A stretch of DNA of 64,000 nucleotides. Origin: Aromatoleum anaerobium (GTDB lineage Bacteria > Pseudomonadota > Gammaproteobacteria > Burkholderiales > Rhodocyclaceae). The position numbers and the translations under genes are program-made. The DNA lies in the NCBI RefSeq assembly GCF_012910705.2, contig NZ_WTVG02000037.1, positions 310,001 through 374,000 of the forward strand, in the 5' to 3' direction. Each line of letters starts with the position of its first letter. The stretch's first letter is position 1. Below are positions 53,081 to 63,860 of this stretch, piece by piece. The notes beneath the pieces were generated by a model. The model had not been told where the DNA came from and made no database searches. It saw only the letters and a program-made list of their open reading frames with translations.

Positions 53081-53986
53081 ATGGAAACTCTCGAAATCCG
53101 CCAGTTGAGCGTCTTCGACGAAATCTACAAAACGCGCAGCGTCAGCCGCGCAGCCGACAACCTCGGGCTCGGCCAGCCGGCGGTGAGCATTGCGCTCGGC
53201 AAGCTGCGCGAGCATTTCGGTGACCCGCTGTTCGTGCGCACCTCGGCAGGCATGGAGCCGACGCCGCTCGGCGAGGAGCTGGCCGAGCCGATACGTGTGG
53301 CCGTCGCGGCGGTCGCGGCTGCCTCGGGTCATCGCGCCGAATTCGATCCGACGCGGGCGCGCCGCACGTTCCGCATCGCAATGACCGACATCAGCCAGCT
53401 CGTGCTGCTGCCCCGGCTGTGGGAACGGCTGCGCACCGTCGCGCCCGGCATCCATATCGACATCGCGAATCTCTCGGCGAACACCGCCGGCATGCTCGAG
53501 TCGGGCGAGGTCGACGTCGCGCTCGGCTTCATGCCGCAGCTCGAAGCCGGCTTCTATCAGCAGGCGCTGTTCCGGCAGCACTACGTCTGCATGGCGAGCG
53601 CGACGCACCCGCGGATTCGCGGCAGCCTGACGCTGGCGCAGTTCGAAGCCGAGGAGCACGCCGTCGTCAGCACTTCCGGCACCGGCCACCTGATCATCGA
53701 CCGCGAGATCGCGCGCCAGGACATCAAGCGCCGCGTCGTGCTGCGCATCCCGAGCTTCGTCGGCATCGCCTACGTCGTCGAGCGCACCGCGCTGCTCGTG
53801 ACGATCCCGCAGCGCCTGGGCGAACTGCTCGCCGACGGGGAGCGGCTGCGCGTGTACCCGGTGCCTTTCCCGCTGCCCGAATACGCTGTCAAGCAGCACT
53901 GGCACGAGCGCTACAACAACGATCCCGGCAACCGCTGGCTGCGCGGGTTGATCCAGGAATTGCTGTCGACGCCGCTCGCGCCGTGA
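53081..53986 (+). CDS. LysR-family regulator of the gentisate operon
   Basis: 301 residues, NagR/NahR/DntR-like in style: METLEIRQLSVFDEIYKTRS, VSRAADNLGLGQPAVSIALG and LREHFGDPLFVRTSAGMEPT in the DNA-binding part, then FRIAMTDISQLVLLPRLWER in the effector domain. Divergent from gtdA, which is the usual layout for an aromatic-acid-responsive activator. The inducer is likely an aromatic intermediate of the pathway. Confidence 0.93.
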   Translation: METLEIRQLSVFDEIYKTRSVSRAADNLGLGQPAVSIALGKLREHFGDPLFVRTSAGMEPTPLGEELAEPIRVAVAAVAAASGHRAEFDPTRARRTFRIAMTDISQLVLLPRLWERLRTVAPGIHIDIANLSANTAGMLESGEVDVALGFMPQLEAGFYQQALFRQHYVCMASATHPRIRGSLTLAQFEAEEHAVVSTSGTGHLIIDREIARQDIKRRVVLRIPSFVGIAYVVERTALLVTIPQRLGELLADGERLRVYPVPFPLPEYAVKQHWHERYNNDPGNRWLRGLIQELLSTPLAP

Positions 53987-54257
53987 GAAAGCGGGGTGCG
54001 TGGAGCGACGATTCGCGACCGCAGCTCGGTCACAAGAGCTGGATTTCACCGCTCCGCGTGCTTGAATTGAATGACCTTTTCGTGCGCGAGCCCAATGCAT
54101 TCACGCGTCGCGCTGCACGCTTTATGGTGGGTTCGGAGCGAAAGGTATGAGAGGGCCGGGATCTTATCTTCGGCAGTCGGTTGGCAGTGAGCCGAGCGGT
54201 CGAACAGTTCTGATGACCGTGCCCGCCATGCAACAGCCAGTCATCGTGAGGCAGATC

Positions 54258-54737
54258 ATGCGCAGCCTTAAATTCGTTACGGCGTCGTCGGCATTCATTC
54301 TGGGCGGGCTCATCGCGCCTGCGGCCATGGCTGCGGAGGCCGGTACCGAGGGCCTCATTTCCATTGTCCCGTCGGAAATCAAATGGGCCGATGCGCCGTC
54401 CGTCGGACCGGGCGCCAAAATCGCGGTCTTGGAAGGCGACCTGAAGCAGGCGGTGCCGATCACTTTCCGCCTGAAGCTCCCGCCCAACTTCACGATCCCG
54501 CTACACACGCACCCGCTGTTCGAACGCGTCACGGTGCTCTCCGGCACCTTCCATCTGGGTATCGGGGAGACGGTCGACAAAACGAAAGCCAGAGCCTATC
54601 CGGCTGGCGGCGTGACGATGATCCCAGCAGGCATGCCGATGTTTGCGTATACGGCCGACGAGGAAACGATCGTCCAGATTCACGGGACGGGCCCGTGGGG
54701 CATCTCTTACCTCGACTCCGGAGCCGCAGGGAAGTAA
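54258..54737 (+). CDS. secreted cupin-domain protein
   Basis: 159 residues from MRSLKFVTASSAFILGGLIA with a signal peptide cleaved near AMAAEA. The cupin has PLHTHPLFERVTVLSGTFHLGIG (metal-binding His and Glu) and a second motif around YPAGGVTMIPAGMPMFAYTA. Periplasmic small cupins bind metals or unknown ligands; the function is not known. It stands alone, after 270 bases with no gene. Confidence 0.78.
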   Translation: MRSLKFVTASSAFILGGLIAPAAMAAEAGTEGLISIVPSEIKWADAPSVGPGAKIAVLEGDLKQAVPITFRLKLPPNFTIPLHTHPLFERVTVLSGTFHLGIGETVDKTKARAYPAGGVTMIPAGMPMFAYTADEETIVQIHGTGPWGISYLDSGAAGK

Positions 54738-54791
54738 ATTCCCAGGCCGGCCAGAGGCGAATGCGTGCCCCAGCGCGGCGCGTTCGGGCAT

Positions 54792-54825
54792 GAAAAAGCC
54801 GTTGAACCTCGCGGATCAACGGCTT
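54792..54825 (-). terminator. Rho-independent terminator after tRNA-Met
   Basis: On the minus strand AAGCCGTTGA pairs with TCAACGGCTT (10 bp, 54796-54825) and is followed by TTTC. Confidence 0.85.
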
Positions 54826-54834
54826 TCGAAAACG

Positions 54835-54911
54835 TGGTGGTGATGGGCGGAATCGAACCGCCGACCTATGGGTTATGAATCCATCGCTCTAACCGTCTGA
54901 GCTACATCACC
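54835..54911 (-). tRNA. tRNA-Met (CAT)
   Basis: 77 nt. The acceptor GGTGATG pairs with CATCACC, and CCA is encoded. The D-loop TAGCTCAGACGGTTAGAGC, the anticodon loop TTCATAA with CAT, and GGTTCGATTCC in the T-arm are all present. The G-C first pair and ordinary D stem identify the elongator form; tRNA-Ile2 (lysidine) also has CAT and cannot be excluded by eye. Confidence 0.95.
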
Positions 54912-54963
54912 ACGCGAGCCTGCTAATATATAGGTTTGGGAAACGAGGCGTCAAGACGCGCTG

Positions 54964-56301
54964 ATGAAGAAACTCTACATCCGCACCTTTGGGTGCCAGA
55001 TGAACGAGTACGACTCCGACAAGATGGCGGACGTGCTCGGGGCCAGCGAAGCGCTGGTGAAGACCGACAATCCGGAAGAGGCGGACGTGATCCTCTTCAA
55101 CACCTGCTCGGTGCGCGAGAAGGCGCAGGAGCGCGTGTTCCACGATCTCGGTCGCGTTAAGCATCTGAAACAGTCGAACCCGAATCTGATCATTGGCGTC
55201 GGCGGTTGCGTCGCGAGCCAGGAAGGCGATGCGATCGTCGCGCGTGCACCGTACGTCGACATCGTGTTCGGCCCTCAGACGCTGCACCGCCTACCGCAGC
55301 TGATCGCCGAACGCCGCCACAGTGGACGGTCGCAGGTCGATATCTCGTTCCCGGAGATCGAGAAGTTCGACAACATGCCGCCGGCGCGCGTTGAGGGCGC
55401 GAGCGCGTTCGTGTCGATCATGGAAGGCTGTTCGAAGTACTGCACGTTCTGTGTCGTGCCCTACACGCGCGGCGAGGAAGTGTCGCGCCCGCTCGACGAC
55501 GTGCTCGCCGAAGTCGCGGGGCTCGCCGGGCAGGGCGTCAGGGAAGTCACGCTGCTCGGGCAGAACGTCAACGCGTGGCGCGGCGAGATCATGCGCGGCG
55601 GCGGGGAGCAGGGCGATTTCGCGTTCCTGCTCGAATGCGTCGCCGAGATCCCCGGCATCGAGCGCCTCCGCTACACGACCTCGCATCCGCGCGAGATGAC
55701 GCAGCGGGTGTTCGACGTCTACGCGGCCATTCCGAAGCTCGTCAGCCATCTGCATCTGCCGGTGCAGTCGGGCTCGGATCGCATCCTCGCGGCGATGAAA
55801 CGCGGCTATTCGGTGCTCGAATTCAAGTCGGTCGTCAGGAAGCTGCGCGCGGCGCGACCGGACCTGTCGCTGTCCTCGGACTTCATCGTCGGCTTCCCCG
55901 GCGAGACCGAAGAAGATTTCGAGAAGACGATGAAGCTCATCGACGAAGTCGGTTTCGATGCCTCGTTCAGTTTCGTCTATAGCCCGCGGCCCGGCACGCC
56001 GGCTTCGGATCTCGCGGACCCGGTGCCGCAGGAAACCAAGTTGCGCTGGCTCGCGCGGCTGCAGAAACGCATCGACGAACAGGCGCAGGCGATCAGCCAG
56101 GCGATGGTCGGGCGGGTCGAACGTGTGCTGGTCGAAGGACTGTCGCGCAAGGACGCGAGTGAACTGGCGGCGCGCACCGGCAACAACCGCGTCGTCAATT
56201 TCGTCGGCCATCCGCGTCTCATCGGGCAGTTCGTCGACCTGACGATCACTGCCGCACTGCCGCACAGCCTGCGCGGCGAAATCGTCACAACGGAGAGTTG
56301 A
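54964..56301 (+). CDS. miaB: tRNA-2-methylthio-N6-dimethylallyladenosine synthase MiaB
   Basis: 445 residues. The N-terminal UPF0004 domain has its three cluster Cys ([43 protein letters not shown]). The radical SAM CxxxCxxC is [16 protein letters not shown] near residue 155; TRAM is C-terminal. MiaB adds methylthio to i6A37 of tRNAs. First gene of the miaB-phoH-ybeY run. Confidence 0.97.
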   Translation: MKKLYIRTFGCQMNEYDSDKMADVLGASEALVKTDNPEEADVILFNTCSVREKAQERVFHDLGRVKHLKQSNPNLIIGVGGCVASQEGDAIVARAPYVDIVFGPQTLHRLPQLIAERRHSGRSQVDISFPEIEKFDNMPPARVEGASAFVSIMEGCSKYCTFCVVPYTRGEEVSRPLDDVLAEVAGLAGQGVREVTLLGQNVNAWRGEIMRGGGEQGDFAFLLECVAEIPGIERLRYTTSHPREMTQRVFDVYAAIPKLVSHLHLPVQSGSDRILAAMKRGYSVLEFKSVVRKLRAARPDLSLSSDFIVGFPGETEEDFEKTMKLIDEVGFDASFSFVYSPRPGTPASDLADPVPQETKLRWLARLQKRIDEQAQAISQAMVGRVERVLVEGLSRKDASELAARTGNNRVVNFVGHPRLIGQFVDLTITAALPHSLRGEIVTTES

Positions 56302-57273
56302 ATGGGGCGTCCGACGGAAGTGGTCCTCGAGCCGGTCGACAACGAGCGGCTTGCCAACCTGTGCGGCGCGCTCGACGAGAACCTGCGCCAGATCGAAACG
56401 GCGTACGACGTGACGATCGCACGTCGTGGCGAATGTTTCACGCTGCAGGGCAGTCCCGCGCAGATGCAGCTCGCGGCGAAGGCGCTCAGCGAGTTCTATG
56501 AGCAGGCCGACGAGCACCTCTCGGTCGACGACATCCAGCTCGGGCTGATCGAGCTCGCGAACCGCCGCCAGTCGGACCAGCCGGCGCCGGCGCTCCTGAC
56601 GCGCAAAACCGAACTGCACGGGCGCACGCCGCGCCAGATCGACTACCTGCGCAACATCCAGGCGCACGACATCACGTTCGGCATCGGCCCGGCCGGTACC
56701 GGCAAGACCTATCTTGCGGTCGCGAGCGCCGTCGACGCGTTCGAGCGCCAGCTCGTTGAGCGCATCATCCTGACGCGCCCGGCGGTCGAGGCGGGCGAGC
56801 GCCTCGGCTTCCTGCCCGGCGACCTTGCGCAGAAAGTCGACCCCTACCTGCGCCCGCTGTACGACGCGCTGTACGACCTGATGGGCTTCGACCGCGTCGC
56901 CAAGCTCTTCGAGCGCGGCAGCATCGAGATCGCGCCGCTCGCGTTCATGCGCGGGCGCACGCTGAACCACGCCTTCATCATCCTCGACGAGGCGCAGAAC
57001 ACGACGCCCGAGCAGATGAAGATGTTCCTGACGCGCATCGGCATCGGCGCGAAGGCGGTCGTCACCGGCGACCTGACGCAGGTAGACCTGCCGCGCGGCA
57101 ACCGCAGCGGCCTGCTCGAAGCGCGCGAAGTGCTCGCGACGGTGCGCGGCATCGCCTTCACCGAGTTCCAGAAGGAAGACGTCGTGCGCCATCCGCTGGT
57201 CGCCCGCATCGTCGAGGCCTACGACAACCAGACCGCGCGCGACGCCCAGGCTGCGCTCGCCCGCAAACCGTGA
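56302..57273 (+). CDS. ybeZ: PhoH-like ATPase
   Basis: 323 residues, starting directly after the miaB stop. An N-terminal KH-like part ([20 protein letters not shown]) precedes the P-loop domain: [79 protein letters not shown]. It is the usual neighbour of ybeY and is linked to RNA or ribosome quality control. Confidence 0.95.
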   Translation: MGRPTEVVLEPVDNERLANLCGALDENLRQIETAYDVTIARRGECFTLQGSPAQMQLAAKALSEFYEQADEHLSVDDIQLGLIELANRRQSDQPAPALLTRKTELHGRTPRQIDYLRNIQAHDITFGIGPAGTGKTYLAVASAVDAFERQLVERIILTRPAVEAGERLGFLPGDLAQKVDPYLRPLYDALYDLMGFDRVAKLFERGSIEIAPLAFMRGRTLNHAFIILDEAQNTTPEQMKMFLTRIGIGAKAVVTGDLTQVDLPRGNRSGLLEAREVLATVRGIAFTEFQKEDVVRHPLVARIVEAYDNQTARDAQAALARKP

Positions 57274-57734
57274 GCGTGGACACCGAAACTGCGCCGTCTC
57301 GTCTCGCGTTGTCGGTGCAACGGGCGATCGGGACCGAGAACCGTGCCCGTTCGCCCGCCAGCGCGCTCATCCGGCGCTGGGCGCTCGCCGCGTTGCAGGA
57401 TGACGCCGAGGTGACCGTCCGCCTCGTCGGCGAAGCCGAAGGGCGGCGCCTCAATCGGGACTATCGCGGCAAGGATTACGCGACCAACGTGCTGACGTTC
57501 GTCTACGACGAAAGCGAGACGCTGGCCGGCGATCTGGTGCTGTGCGTTCCCGTCGTCGCGCGCGAGGCGGCCGAGCAGGGCAAGCCGCTCGAAGCCCATT
57601 TCGCGCACCTGATCGTGCACGGCATGCTGCATCTGCAGGGGTTCGACCACGAAGCGCCCGACGAGGCCGAGGAAATGGAAGCCCTCGAAACCCGCGTGTT
57701 GGCAACGCTCGGCTATCCGGACCCTTACGCCTGA
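57270..57734 (+). CDS. ybeY: endoribonuclease YbeY
   Basis: 154 residues from a GTG that overlaps the phoH stop (GTGA). The zinc motif [16 protein letters not shown] is HxxxHxxxxxDH; [17 protein letters not shown] is the second signature. YbeY acts in 16S rRNA 3' maturation and ribosome quality control. Confidence 0.95.
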   Translation: MSVDTETAPSRLALSVQRAIGTENRARSPASALIRRWALAALQDDAEVTVRLVGEAEGRRLNRDYRGKDYATNVLTFVYDESETLAGDLVLCVPVVAREAAEQGKPLEAHFAHLIVHGMLHLQGFDHEAPDEAEEMEALETRVLATLGYPDPYA

Positions 57735-57783
57735 GGCGTGCCATCCTTACGCCTGAGCGTGCATTCTCGACTATACCGACTCC

Positions 57784-58632
57784 ATGGACAGTCTCCCCGG
57801 CAAACCCCTTTCATTGCTTGAACGGCTTTCGGCGCTGCTGTCGCGCGAGCCCGAAGACCGTGGTGAACTCATGGCGCTGCTGCACTCGGCGTTCGAGCGC
57901 AACCTGCTCGATGCCGACGCGCTCTCGATCATCGAGGGCACGCTGCAGATGTCCGACTTGCAGGTCAGCGACGTGATGGTCCCGCGGTCGCAGATGGAGG
58001 TGATCGGGGTCGACGACCCGATGGACAAGATCGCCAGCTTCGTCATCGAGACCGGCCATTCACGCTTCCCCACCGTCGGCGAAAGCAAGGACGACGTCGT
58101 CGGCATCTTTCTCGCGAAGGACCTGCTGCGTTATTTCGTCGGGCAGGAGTTCGAGTTGCGCGATGCGTTGCGGCCGGCGGTGTTCGTGCCGGAGACCAAG
58201 CGCCTGAACGTGCTGCTGCGCGACTTCCGCGTCAGCCGCAATCACATGGCGATCGTCGTCGACGAATACGGCGGCGTCGCCGGGCTCGTGACGATCGAGG
58301 ACGTGCTCGAGCAGATCGTCGGGGAAATCGAGGATGAATACGACAGCGACCTCGACGGCGACAACATCCGGCTCATGCAGGACGGGCGTTACCGCGTCAA
58401 GGCGACGACCGAGATCGCCGACTTCAACACCGCTTTCGCGACTAATTTCAGCGACGCCGACGTCGACACGATCGGCGGCCTGGTGATCCGCGCCCTGGGC
58501 CGCTTGCCGCAGCGTGGCGACACCGTGGTCCTCGGAGACATGAAGTTCCAGGTGCTGCGCGCGGACAGCCGGCGGGTGTATACGCTGCTCGTCGAGCACG
58601 CGATGCCGGTCGCGGACGCGAGACAGGCGTGA
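57784..58632 (+). CDS. corC: CorC/HlyC-type CBS-domain protein
   Basis: 282 residues. Two CBS motifs (about 60-115, VSDVMVPRSQMEVIGVDDP; about 125-185, MAIVVDEYGGVAGLVTIEDV) and the C-terminal CorC/HlyC transporter-associated domain (DNIRLMQDGRYRVKATTEIAD). No membrane segment, so it is the cytosolic magnesium/cobalt efflux-associated type. Upstream of lnt as in E. coli ybeX-lnt. Confidence 0.94.
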   Translation: MDSLPGKPLSLLERLSALLSREPEDRGELMALLHSAFERNLLDADALSIIEGTLQMSDLQVSDVMVPRSQMEVIGVDDPMDKIASFVIETGHSRFPTVGESKDDVVGIFLAKDLLRYFVGQEFELRDALRPAVFVPETKRLNVLLRDFRVSRNHMAIVVDEYGGVAGLVTIEDVLEQIVGEIEDEYDSDLDGDNIRLMQDGRYRVKATTEIADFNTAFATNFSDADVDTIGGLVIRALGRLPQRGDTVVLGDMKFQVLRADSRRVYTLLVEHAMPVADARQA

Positions 58633-58670
58633 TGCGCGTGCTTCACACGAAACGCGGTGGCTGAGCGCTG

Positions 58671-60170
58671 ATGGTCCGGATCGTGGTGCTCGCGGCGCTG
58701 GCGGGCGGCGTATCAGTGTTCGCGTTCGCGCCGTTCGAGTATTTCCTGCTCGGGCAGGTCAGCCTTGCGCTGCTGACGCGCGTGCTGCGCGGCGTGCGTG
58801 ACGCTCGCGCCGGCTTCCTGATCGGGTTGGCGTGGGGATTCGCGTCCTTCGTCGGCGGCGTGTCGTGGCTGTACATTGCGCTGAACCGGTACGGCGGCAT
58901 GCCGGCGCCGCTGGCCGGCCTCGCGATCGCGCTGTTCTGCGCCTATCTCGCGCTGTTTCCGGCGGTTGCCGCGGCGCTCTTTGTGCATTTTCGCCGCGGC
59001 GCCGCGTTGCGTCAGGCCGCGCTGTTCGCCGGGCTGTGGACGCTCGGCGAGGCGCTGCGCGGGTGGATCTTCACCGGCTTTCCGTGGCTGGCGATCGGCT
59101 ATTCGCAGACGCCGCCGAGCCCGCTCGCGAGCTTCGCGCCGGTGCTCGGTGTCTATGGCATCGGCATGCTGCTCGCGCTCGTCGCGTCCCTCGTCGCGTT
59201 GACCGAGTGGAGGAAGGTGGGCCCGTCGGCGACGGGCTGGGCCGTCATCATCGTCGTCGGTGTCGCGGGCCACCAGCTGGGCAAGGTGAGCTGGACGGTG
59301 CCGGCCGGCGAACCGGTGGTGGTCGCGCTGATCCAGACGAACATCGAGCAGGGGCTGAAGTGGCGCCCGGAACGTCTCGCCGAGTGGCTGCAGACCAACG
59401 CCCGGCTCGCCCGCGAGCACGCGGCCGATCTCATCGTGCTGCCCGAAACGACGCTGCCGCTGCTGGCCGACCGCCTGCCCGTGGGCTACCTGGACGAACT
59501 TGCCCGCGACGCCCGGGCTGGCGGCGGCAATCTCGTGCTCGGCGTCTTTCTGCGCGATGCGCAGGGCGGCATCTACAACGCTGCGCTGAGCGTGGGCGCA
59601 TCCCCGAGCCAGACCTACGCGAAGCGCCATCTCGTGCCGTTCGGCGAATATTCGCCGCCGCTGTTCGGCTGGTTCTACGACCTCGTCGATATCCCGATGT
59701 CCGACCAGACGCGCGGCGCGCCGGACCAGGCGCCGATGAAGCTCGGGGAGCAGCGCGTCGCCGTCAACGTGTGCTACGAGGACCTTTTCGGCCGCGAGCT
59801 GATCCGCAGCCTGCCGGACGCGACGCTGATGCTGAACATCTCGAACCTCGCGTGGTACGGCGATTCGTTCGCGCAGCCGCAGCACCTGCAGATCGCCCGC
59901 ATGCGGGCGCTCGAAACCGGCCGGCCGATGCTGCGCTCGACGAACACCGGCATGACCGCCGTGGTCCGGCCGGATGGCAGCGTTTCAGGCATGCTGCCGC
60001 CGTTCACGCAAGGGGCGCTGCGTGTCCCGGTGCAGGGCTATGAAGGGCTGACGCCGTATGCGCGCTGGGGCGACCGCGCGGCGCTGCTGCTGGCACTGGT
60101 TGCGGTCGGCGCGGGCGTTGTCGGGGCGCGGCGGCCACTGGCCGGCAGGCTGAAAACGGTGTCCGGCTAG
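58671..60170 (+). CDS. lnt: apolipoprotein N-acyltransferase
   Basis: 499 residues. About six N-terminal helices and a nitrilase domain with the Glu-Lys-Cys triad: [16 protein letters not shown] (Glu), [18 protein letters not shown] (Lys), [14 protein letters not shown] (Cys). It N-acylates mature lipoproteins in the inner membrane. 38 bases after corC. Confidence 0.96.
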   Translation: MVRIVVLAALAGGVSVFAFAPFEYFLLGQVSLALLTRVLRGVRDARAGFLIGLAWGFASFVGGVSWLYIALNRYGGMPAPLAGLAIALFCAYLALFPAVAAALFVHFRRGAALRQAALFAGLWTLGEALRGWIFTGFPWLAIGYSQTPPSPLASFAPVLGVYGIGMLLALVASLVALTEWRKVGPSATGWAVIIVVGVAGHQLGKVSWTVPAGEPVVVALIQTNIEQGLKWRPERLAEWLQTNARLAREHAADLIVLPETTLPLLADRLPVGYLDELARDARAGGGNLVLGVFLRDAQGGIYNAALSVGASPSQTYAKRHLVPFGEYSPPLFGWFYDLVDIPMSDQTRGAPDQAPMKLGEQRVAVNVCYEDLFGRELIRSLPDATLMLNISNLAWYGDSFAQPQHLQIARMRALETGRPMLRSTNTGMTAVVRPDGSVSGMLPPFTQGALRVPVQGYEGLTPYARWGDRAALLLALVAVGAGVVGARRPLAGRLKTVSG

Positions 60171-60294
60171 GCTGCACAGCAACAATTCCCGTGCAAACGA
60201 GACTAAACGTCGCCGGTGTCGGCGAATGCCAGTAAAATCCGCTTCTTTGCGTTCGCAGCGCGGCCCGCTGGCCGCCTCCCCGCCGTCCGAGACC

Positions 60295-61215
60295 ATGTCC
60301 CCGCATAAACCCACGTTCCAGCAAGTCATCCTCACGCTCCAGCAGTTCTGGGGCGAGCGCGGCTGCGTGCTGCTGCAGCCGTACGACCTCGAAGTCGGCG
60401 CCGGCACCTCGCATACCGCGACCTTCCTGCGCGCGATCGGCCCGGAGCCGTGGAACGCCGCGTATGTGCAGCCGTCGCGCCGGCCGAAAGATGGCCGCTA
60501 CGGCGAGAACCCGAACCGGCTGCAGCATTACTACCAGTTCCAGGTCGTGCTGAAGCCGTCGCCGCTGAACATCCAGGAGCTGTACCTCGACTCGCTGCGT
60601 GCGCTCGGCATCGACACCAATGCGCACGACATCCGCTTCGTCGAGGACGACTGGGAGAACCCGACGCTCGGCGCGTGGGGGCTCGGCTGGGAAGTGTGGC
60701 TCGACGGCATGGAAGTCACGCAATTCACGTATTTCCAGCAGGTCGGCGGCCTCGACTGCAAGCCGGTGCTGGGCGAGATCACGTACGGCGTCGAGCGCCT
60801 CGCGATGTACCTGCAAGGCGTCGAGAACGTCTACGACCTCGTCTGGGCGGTCTATCCGGACGGCTCGAAAGTGACCTACGGCGACGTCTTCCACCAGAAC
60901 GAGGTCGAGCAGTCCACCTACAACTTCGAGCATTCGAACGTCGATTTCCTGTTCTCGCTGTTCGGCAACTACGAGGCCGAAGCGAAGCGGCTGATGGAAG
61001 CCGGCCTCGCGCTGCCGGCCTACGAGATGGTGCTGAAGGCGGCGCACAGCTTCAACATGCTCGATGCGCGCGGCGCGATCTCGGTCACCGAACGCGCGGC
61101 GTATATCGGCCGCATCCGCAACCTGTCGCGCGCCGTCGCGCAGGCCTATTTCGCATCCCGCGAGAGTCTGGGTTTCCCGATGCTGAATCAGAATTCTTCG
61201 CCGGAGGCGACGTGA
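60295..61215 (+). CDS. glyQ: glycyl-tRNA synthetase alpha subunit
   Basis: 306 residues from [20 protein letters not shown]. Class II catalytic subunit: [76 protein letters not shown]. Upstream in-frame codons to 60226 are not conserved. Confidence 0.97.
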   Translation: MSPHKPTFQQVILTLQQFWGERGCVLLQPYDLEVGAGTSHTATFLRAIGPEPWNAAYVQPSRRPKDGRYGENPNRLQHYYQFQVVLKPSPLNIQELYLDSLRALGIDTNAHDIRFVEDDWENPTLGAWGLGWEVWLDGMEVTQFTYFQQVGGLDCKPVLGEITYGVERLAMYLQGVENVYDLVWAVYPDGSKVTYGDVFHQNEVEQSTYNFEHSNVDFLFSLFGNYEAEAKRLMEAGLALPAYEMVLKAAHSFNMLDARGAISVTERAAYIGRIRNLSRAVAQAYFASRESLGFPMLNQNSSPEAT

Positions 61216-63302
61216 TGACCACCGCGACCCTGCTCGTCGAACTGCTGACCGAAGAGCTGCCGCCCAAAGCGCTGCCGCGTCTCGGCGAGACTTTCGCCGC
61301 CCGCATCCACGAGGGGCTGAAGGCGTGCGGTCTCGTCGCGGAAGACCAGCCCTTCCGCTGGTTCGCCGCACCCCGCCGGCTCGCGATCACGGTGCCGGCC
61401 GTGCGCGCCGCCGCGCCGTCGCGCGAAGTCACCGAAAAGATCATGCCGATGCAGGTCGCGCTCGACGCCGAAGGCCGGCCGACGCCGGCGCTGCTGAAGA
61501 AGCTCCAGGCGAAGGGCATCGCGCCGGAAGCGGTCGCGAGCTTCGAACGACGCCTCGACGGCAAGGCCGAGGCGCTGTTCTATACGCGCGTCGAACCGGG
61601 TGCCTCGCTCGACGACGTGCTCGCGGCGATCGTGCACGATGCAGTGAAGGCGCTGCCGATTCCGAAGCTGATGCGCTGGGGCGCAGGGGACGCGCAGTTC
61701 GTCCGGCCGGTGCACAAACTCGCGATGCTGCACGGCGCGCGTGTCGTGCCGGGCCGCGTGCTCGACCTCGATGCCGGCCGCGTGACGATGGGGCACCGCT
61801 TCATGAGCCGCGGCGAGATCGAGCTCGCGACCGCAGAAGCGTACGAACCGACGCTGCTCGCCGAAGGCAAGGTGATCCCGGACTTCGTCGAACGTCGTGC
61901 CGACATCGAGCGCCAACTCGTCGCGAGCGCGCAAGAGCAGGGTGTGAGCCTCGGCGAATATGCGGACCTCCTCGACGAGGTCGCCGCGCTCGTCGAACAC
62001 CCGACGGTCTACGTCGGCGAGTTCGAAGCCGAGTTCCTCGCCGTGCCGCAGGAATGCCTGATCCTGACGATGCGCGCGAACCAGAAATACTTTCCGCTGT
62101 TCGATGCGGCCGGCCGCCTCCTGAACCGCTTTCTGATCGTCTCGAACATGCGCCTCGCCGACCCGTCGAACATCGTCACCGGCAACCAGCGCGTCGTGCG
62201 TCCGCGCCTGTCGGATGCGCGCTTCTTCTTCGAGCAGGACCGCAAGCACACGCTCGACAGCCGTCTGCCGCGCCTGGCGCCGGTCGTCTACCACAACAGG
62301 CTTGGCAGCCAGCTCGAACGCGTCGAACGTCTCGAGCGCCTCGCCGGGCGGATCGCCGGTCGGTTGCATGGCGACGTCGCTGCCGCCTCGCGCGCGGCGC
62401 GGCTCGCCAAAGCGGATCTCGTCACCGACATGGTCGGGGAGTTTCCCGAGCTGCAGGGCATCATGGGGCGTTATTACGCGCTCAACGACGGCGAAGGCGA
62501 AGTCGTCGCCGATGCCATCCAGTCGCACTACCAGCCGCGCTTCGCCGGCGACGCGCTGCCCTCGGGCAACACCGCGTGCGCAGCCGCGCTCGCCGACAAG
62601 CTCGACGCGCTCGTCGGCTTCTTCGGCATCGGCCAGTTGCCGACCGGCGACAAGGACCCGTTCGGGCTGCGCCGCGCGGCGCTCGGCGTGCTGCGCATCC
62701 TGATCGAGACGCCGCTGCCGCTCGACCTCGCGGCACTGGTTGCCGATGCCGCAGAAGGCTTCGGGCCGGGTCTGCTGACCGCCACGGATTTCGAGTCGCA
62801 GCTTCTGGACTTCATGTTCGAGCGCCTGAAAAACCTGCTGCGCGACGCGGGTCATGCCGTGGACGTCGTCGACGCGGTGCTCGCGCTGCGCCCGACGCGT
62901 ATCGACCTCGTCCCGGCAAAACTCGATGCGGTGCGCGTGTTCCGCGGACTGCCGGAAGCCGAGGCGCTGGCCGCGGCGAACAAGCGGATCGTCAATATCC
63001 TGAAAAAAGCCGAGGACGAGCTGCCGGAACCGGACGTCGCGTTGCTGCAGGAGCAGGCCGAGAAGGCGCTGTTCCATGCCGTTGTCGAAGTCGCGCCGCT
63101 GGTGCGCTCGCACGTCGCGAACGAGGACTACACCGATGCGCTGTGCGCACTCGCCGGCCTGCGCGTGGCGGTCGACACCTTCTTCGACGACGTCATGGTG
63201 ATGGTCGAAGAGCCGCTCACGCGCCAGAACCGCCTCGCGCTGCTGCGCCAGCTTGCCGGCCTGATGAACCAGGTCGCGGACCTGTCGCGGCTGTCTGCGT
63301 AA
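61215..63302 (+). CDS. glyS: glycyl-tRNA synthetase beta subunit
   Basis: 695 residues from the ATG at 61215, which overlaps the glyQ stop by one base. [20 protein letters not shown] is the family start; [40 protein letters not shown] and the C-terminal anticodon-binding end ([20 protein letters not shown]) follow. It forms the alpha2beta2 enzyme with GlyQ. Confidence 0.97.
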   Translation: MTTATLLVELLTEELPPKALPRLGETFAARIHEGLKACGLVAEDQPFRWFAAPRRLAITVPAVRAAAPSREVTEKIMPMQVALDAEGRPTPALLKKLQAKGIAPEAVASFERRLDGKAEALFYTRVEPGASLDDVLAAIVHDAVKALPIPKLMRWGAGDAQFVRPVHKLAMLHGARVVPGRVLDLDAGRVTMGHRFMSRGEIELATAEAYEPTLLAEGKVIPDFVERRADIERQLVASAQEQGVSLGEYADLLDEVAALVEHPTVYVGEFEAEFLAVPQECLILTMRANQKYFPLFDAAGRLLNRFLIVSNMRLADPSNIVTGNQRVVRPRLSDARFFFEQDRKHTLDSRLPRLAPVVYHNRLGSQLERVERLERLAGRIAGRLHGDVAAASRAARLAKADLVTDMVGEFPELQGIMGRYYALNDGEGEVVADAIQSHYQPRFAGDALPSGNTACAAALADKLDALVGFFGIGQLPTGDKDPFGLRRAALGVLRILIETPLPLDLAALVADAAEGFGPGLLTATDFESQLLDFMFERLKNLLRDAGHAVDVVDAVLALRPTRIDLVPAKLDAVRVFRGLPEAEALAAANKRIVNILKKAEDELPEPDVALLQEQAEKALFHAVVEVAPLVRSHVANEDYTDALCALAGLRVAVDTFFDDVMVMVEEPLTRQNRLALLRQLAGLMNQVADLSRLSA

Positions 63303-63317
63303 AGGCGCCCGATCGCG

Positions 63318-63851
63318 ATGAAACTGATCATTCTCGACCGCGACGGCGTCATCAACTACGACTCCGACCAGTTCATCAAGTCGCCCGACGAGTGGAAGCC
63401 GATCCCTGGCTCGCTCGAGGCGATTGCGCGGCTCAACCAGTGGGGCTGGCGCGTCGTCATCGCGTCCAACCAGTCCGGCATCGGCCGCGGGCTGTTCGGC
63501 ATGGACACGCTCAACGCGATCAACGAGAAAATGGTCAAGAGCCTTGCGCAGGTCGGCGGCCGGCTCGACGCGATCTTCTTCTGCCCGCATGCGGCGAACT
63601 CCACGTGCAACTGCCGCAAGCCCAAGCCCGGCCTGTTCCTGCAGATCGCCGAGCGCTTCAACGTCACGCTGGCCGGCGTGCCCTCGGTCGGCGACAGCCT
63701 GCGCGACCTGCAGGCCGGCGTGGAGGTCGGCTGCAAGCCCTACCTCGTGCTGACCGGCAAGGGACTCAAGACGCGCGACGATCCTGCGCTGCCCGAAGGA
63801 ACGCTGATCTATCCCGATCTCGCCACGGTCGTCGCCGACCTCACTGCCTGA
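63318..63851 (+). CDS. gmhB: D-glycero-beta-D-manno-heptose 1,7-bisphosphate 7-phosphatase
   Basis: 177 residues, a HAD hydrolase: LIILDRDGVINYDSDQ, VIASNQSGIGRGLFG, the zinc loop FFCPHAANSTCNCRKPKPG and VPSVGDSLRDLQAGVEVGC. It removes the 7-phosphate in LPS heptose synthesis. 15 bases after glyS, before an acyltransferase. Confidence 0.93.
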   Translation: MKLIILDRDGVINYDSDQFIKSPDEWKPIPGSLEAIARLNQWGWRVVIASNQSGIGRGLFGMDTLNAINEKMVKSLAQVGGRLDAIFFCPHAANSTCNCRKPKPGLFLQIAERFNVTLAGVPSVGDSLRDLQAGVEVGCKPYLVLTGKGLKTRDDPALPEGTLIYPDLATVVADLTA

Positions 63852-63860
63852 AGAAAACCC

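Noticed and set aside
54835-54911. Integration site of a mobile element at tRNA-Met
   Set aside because: No direct repeat of the tRNA end, integrase or change in gene style was seen on either side.
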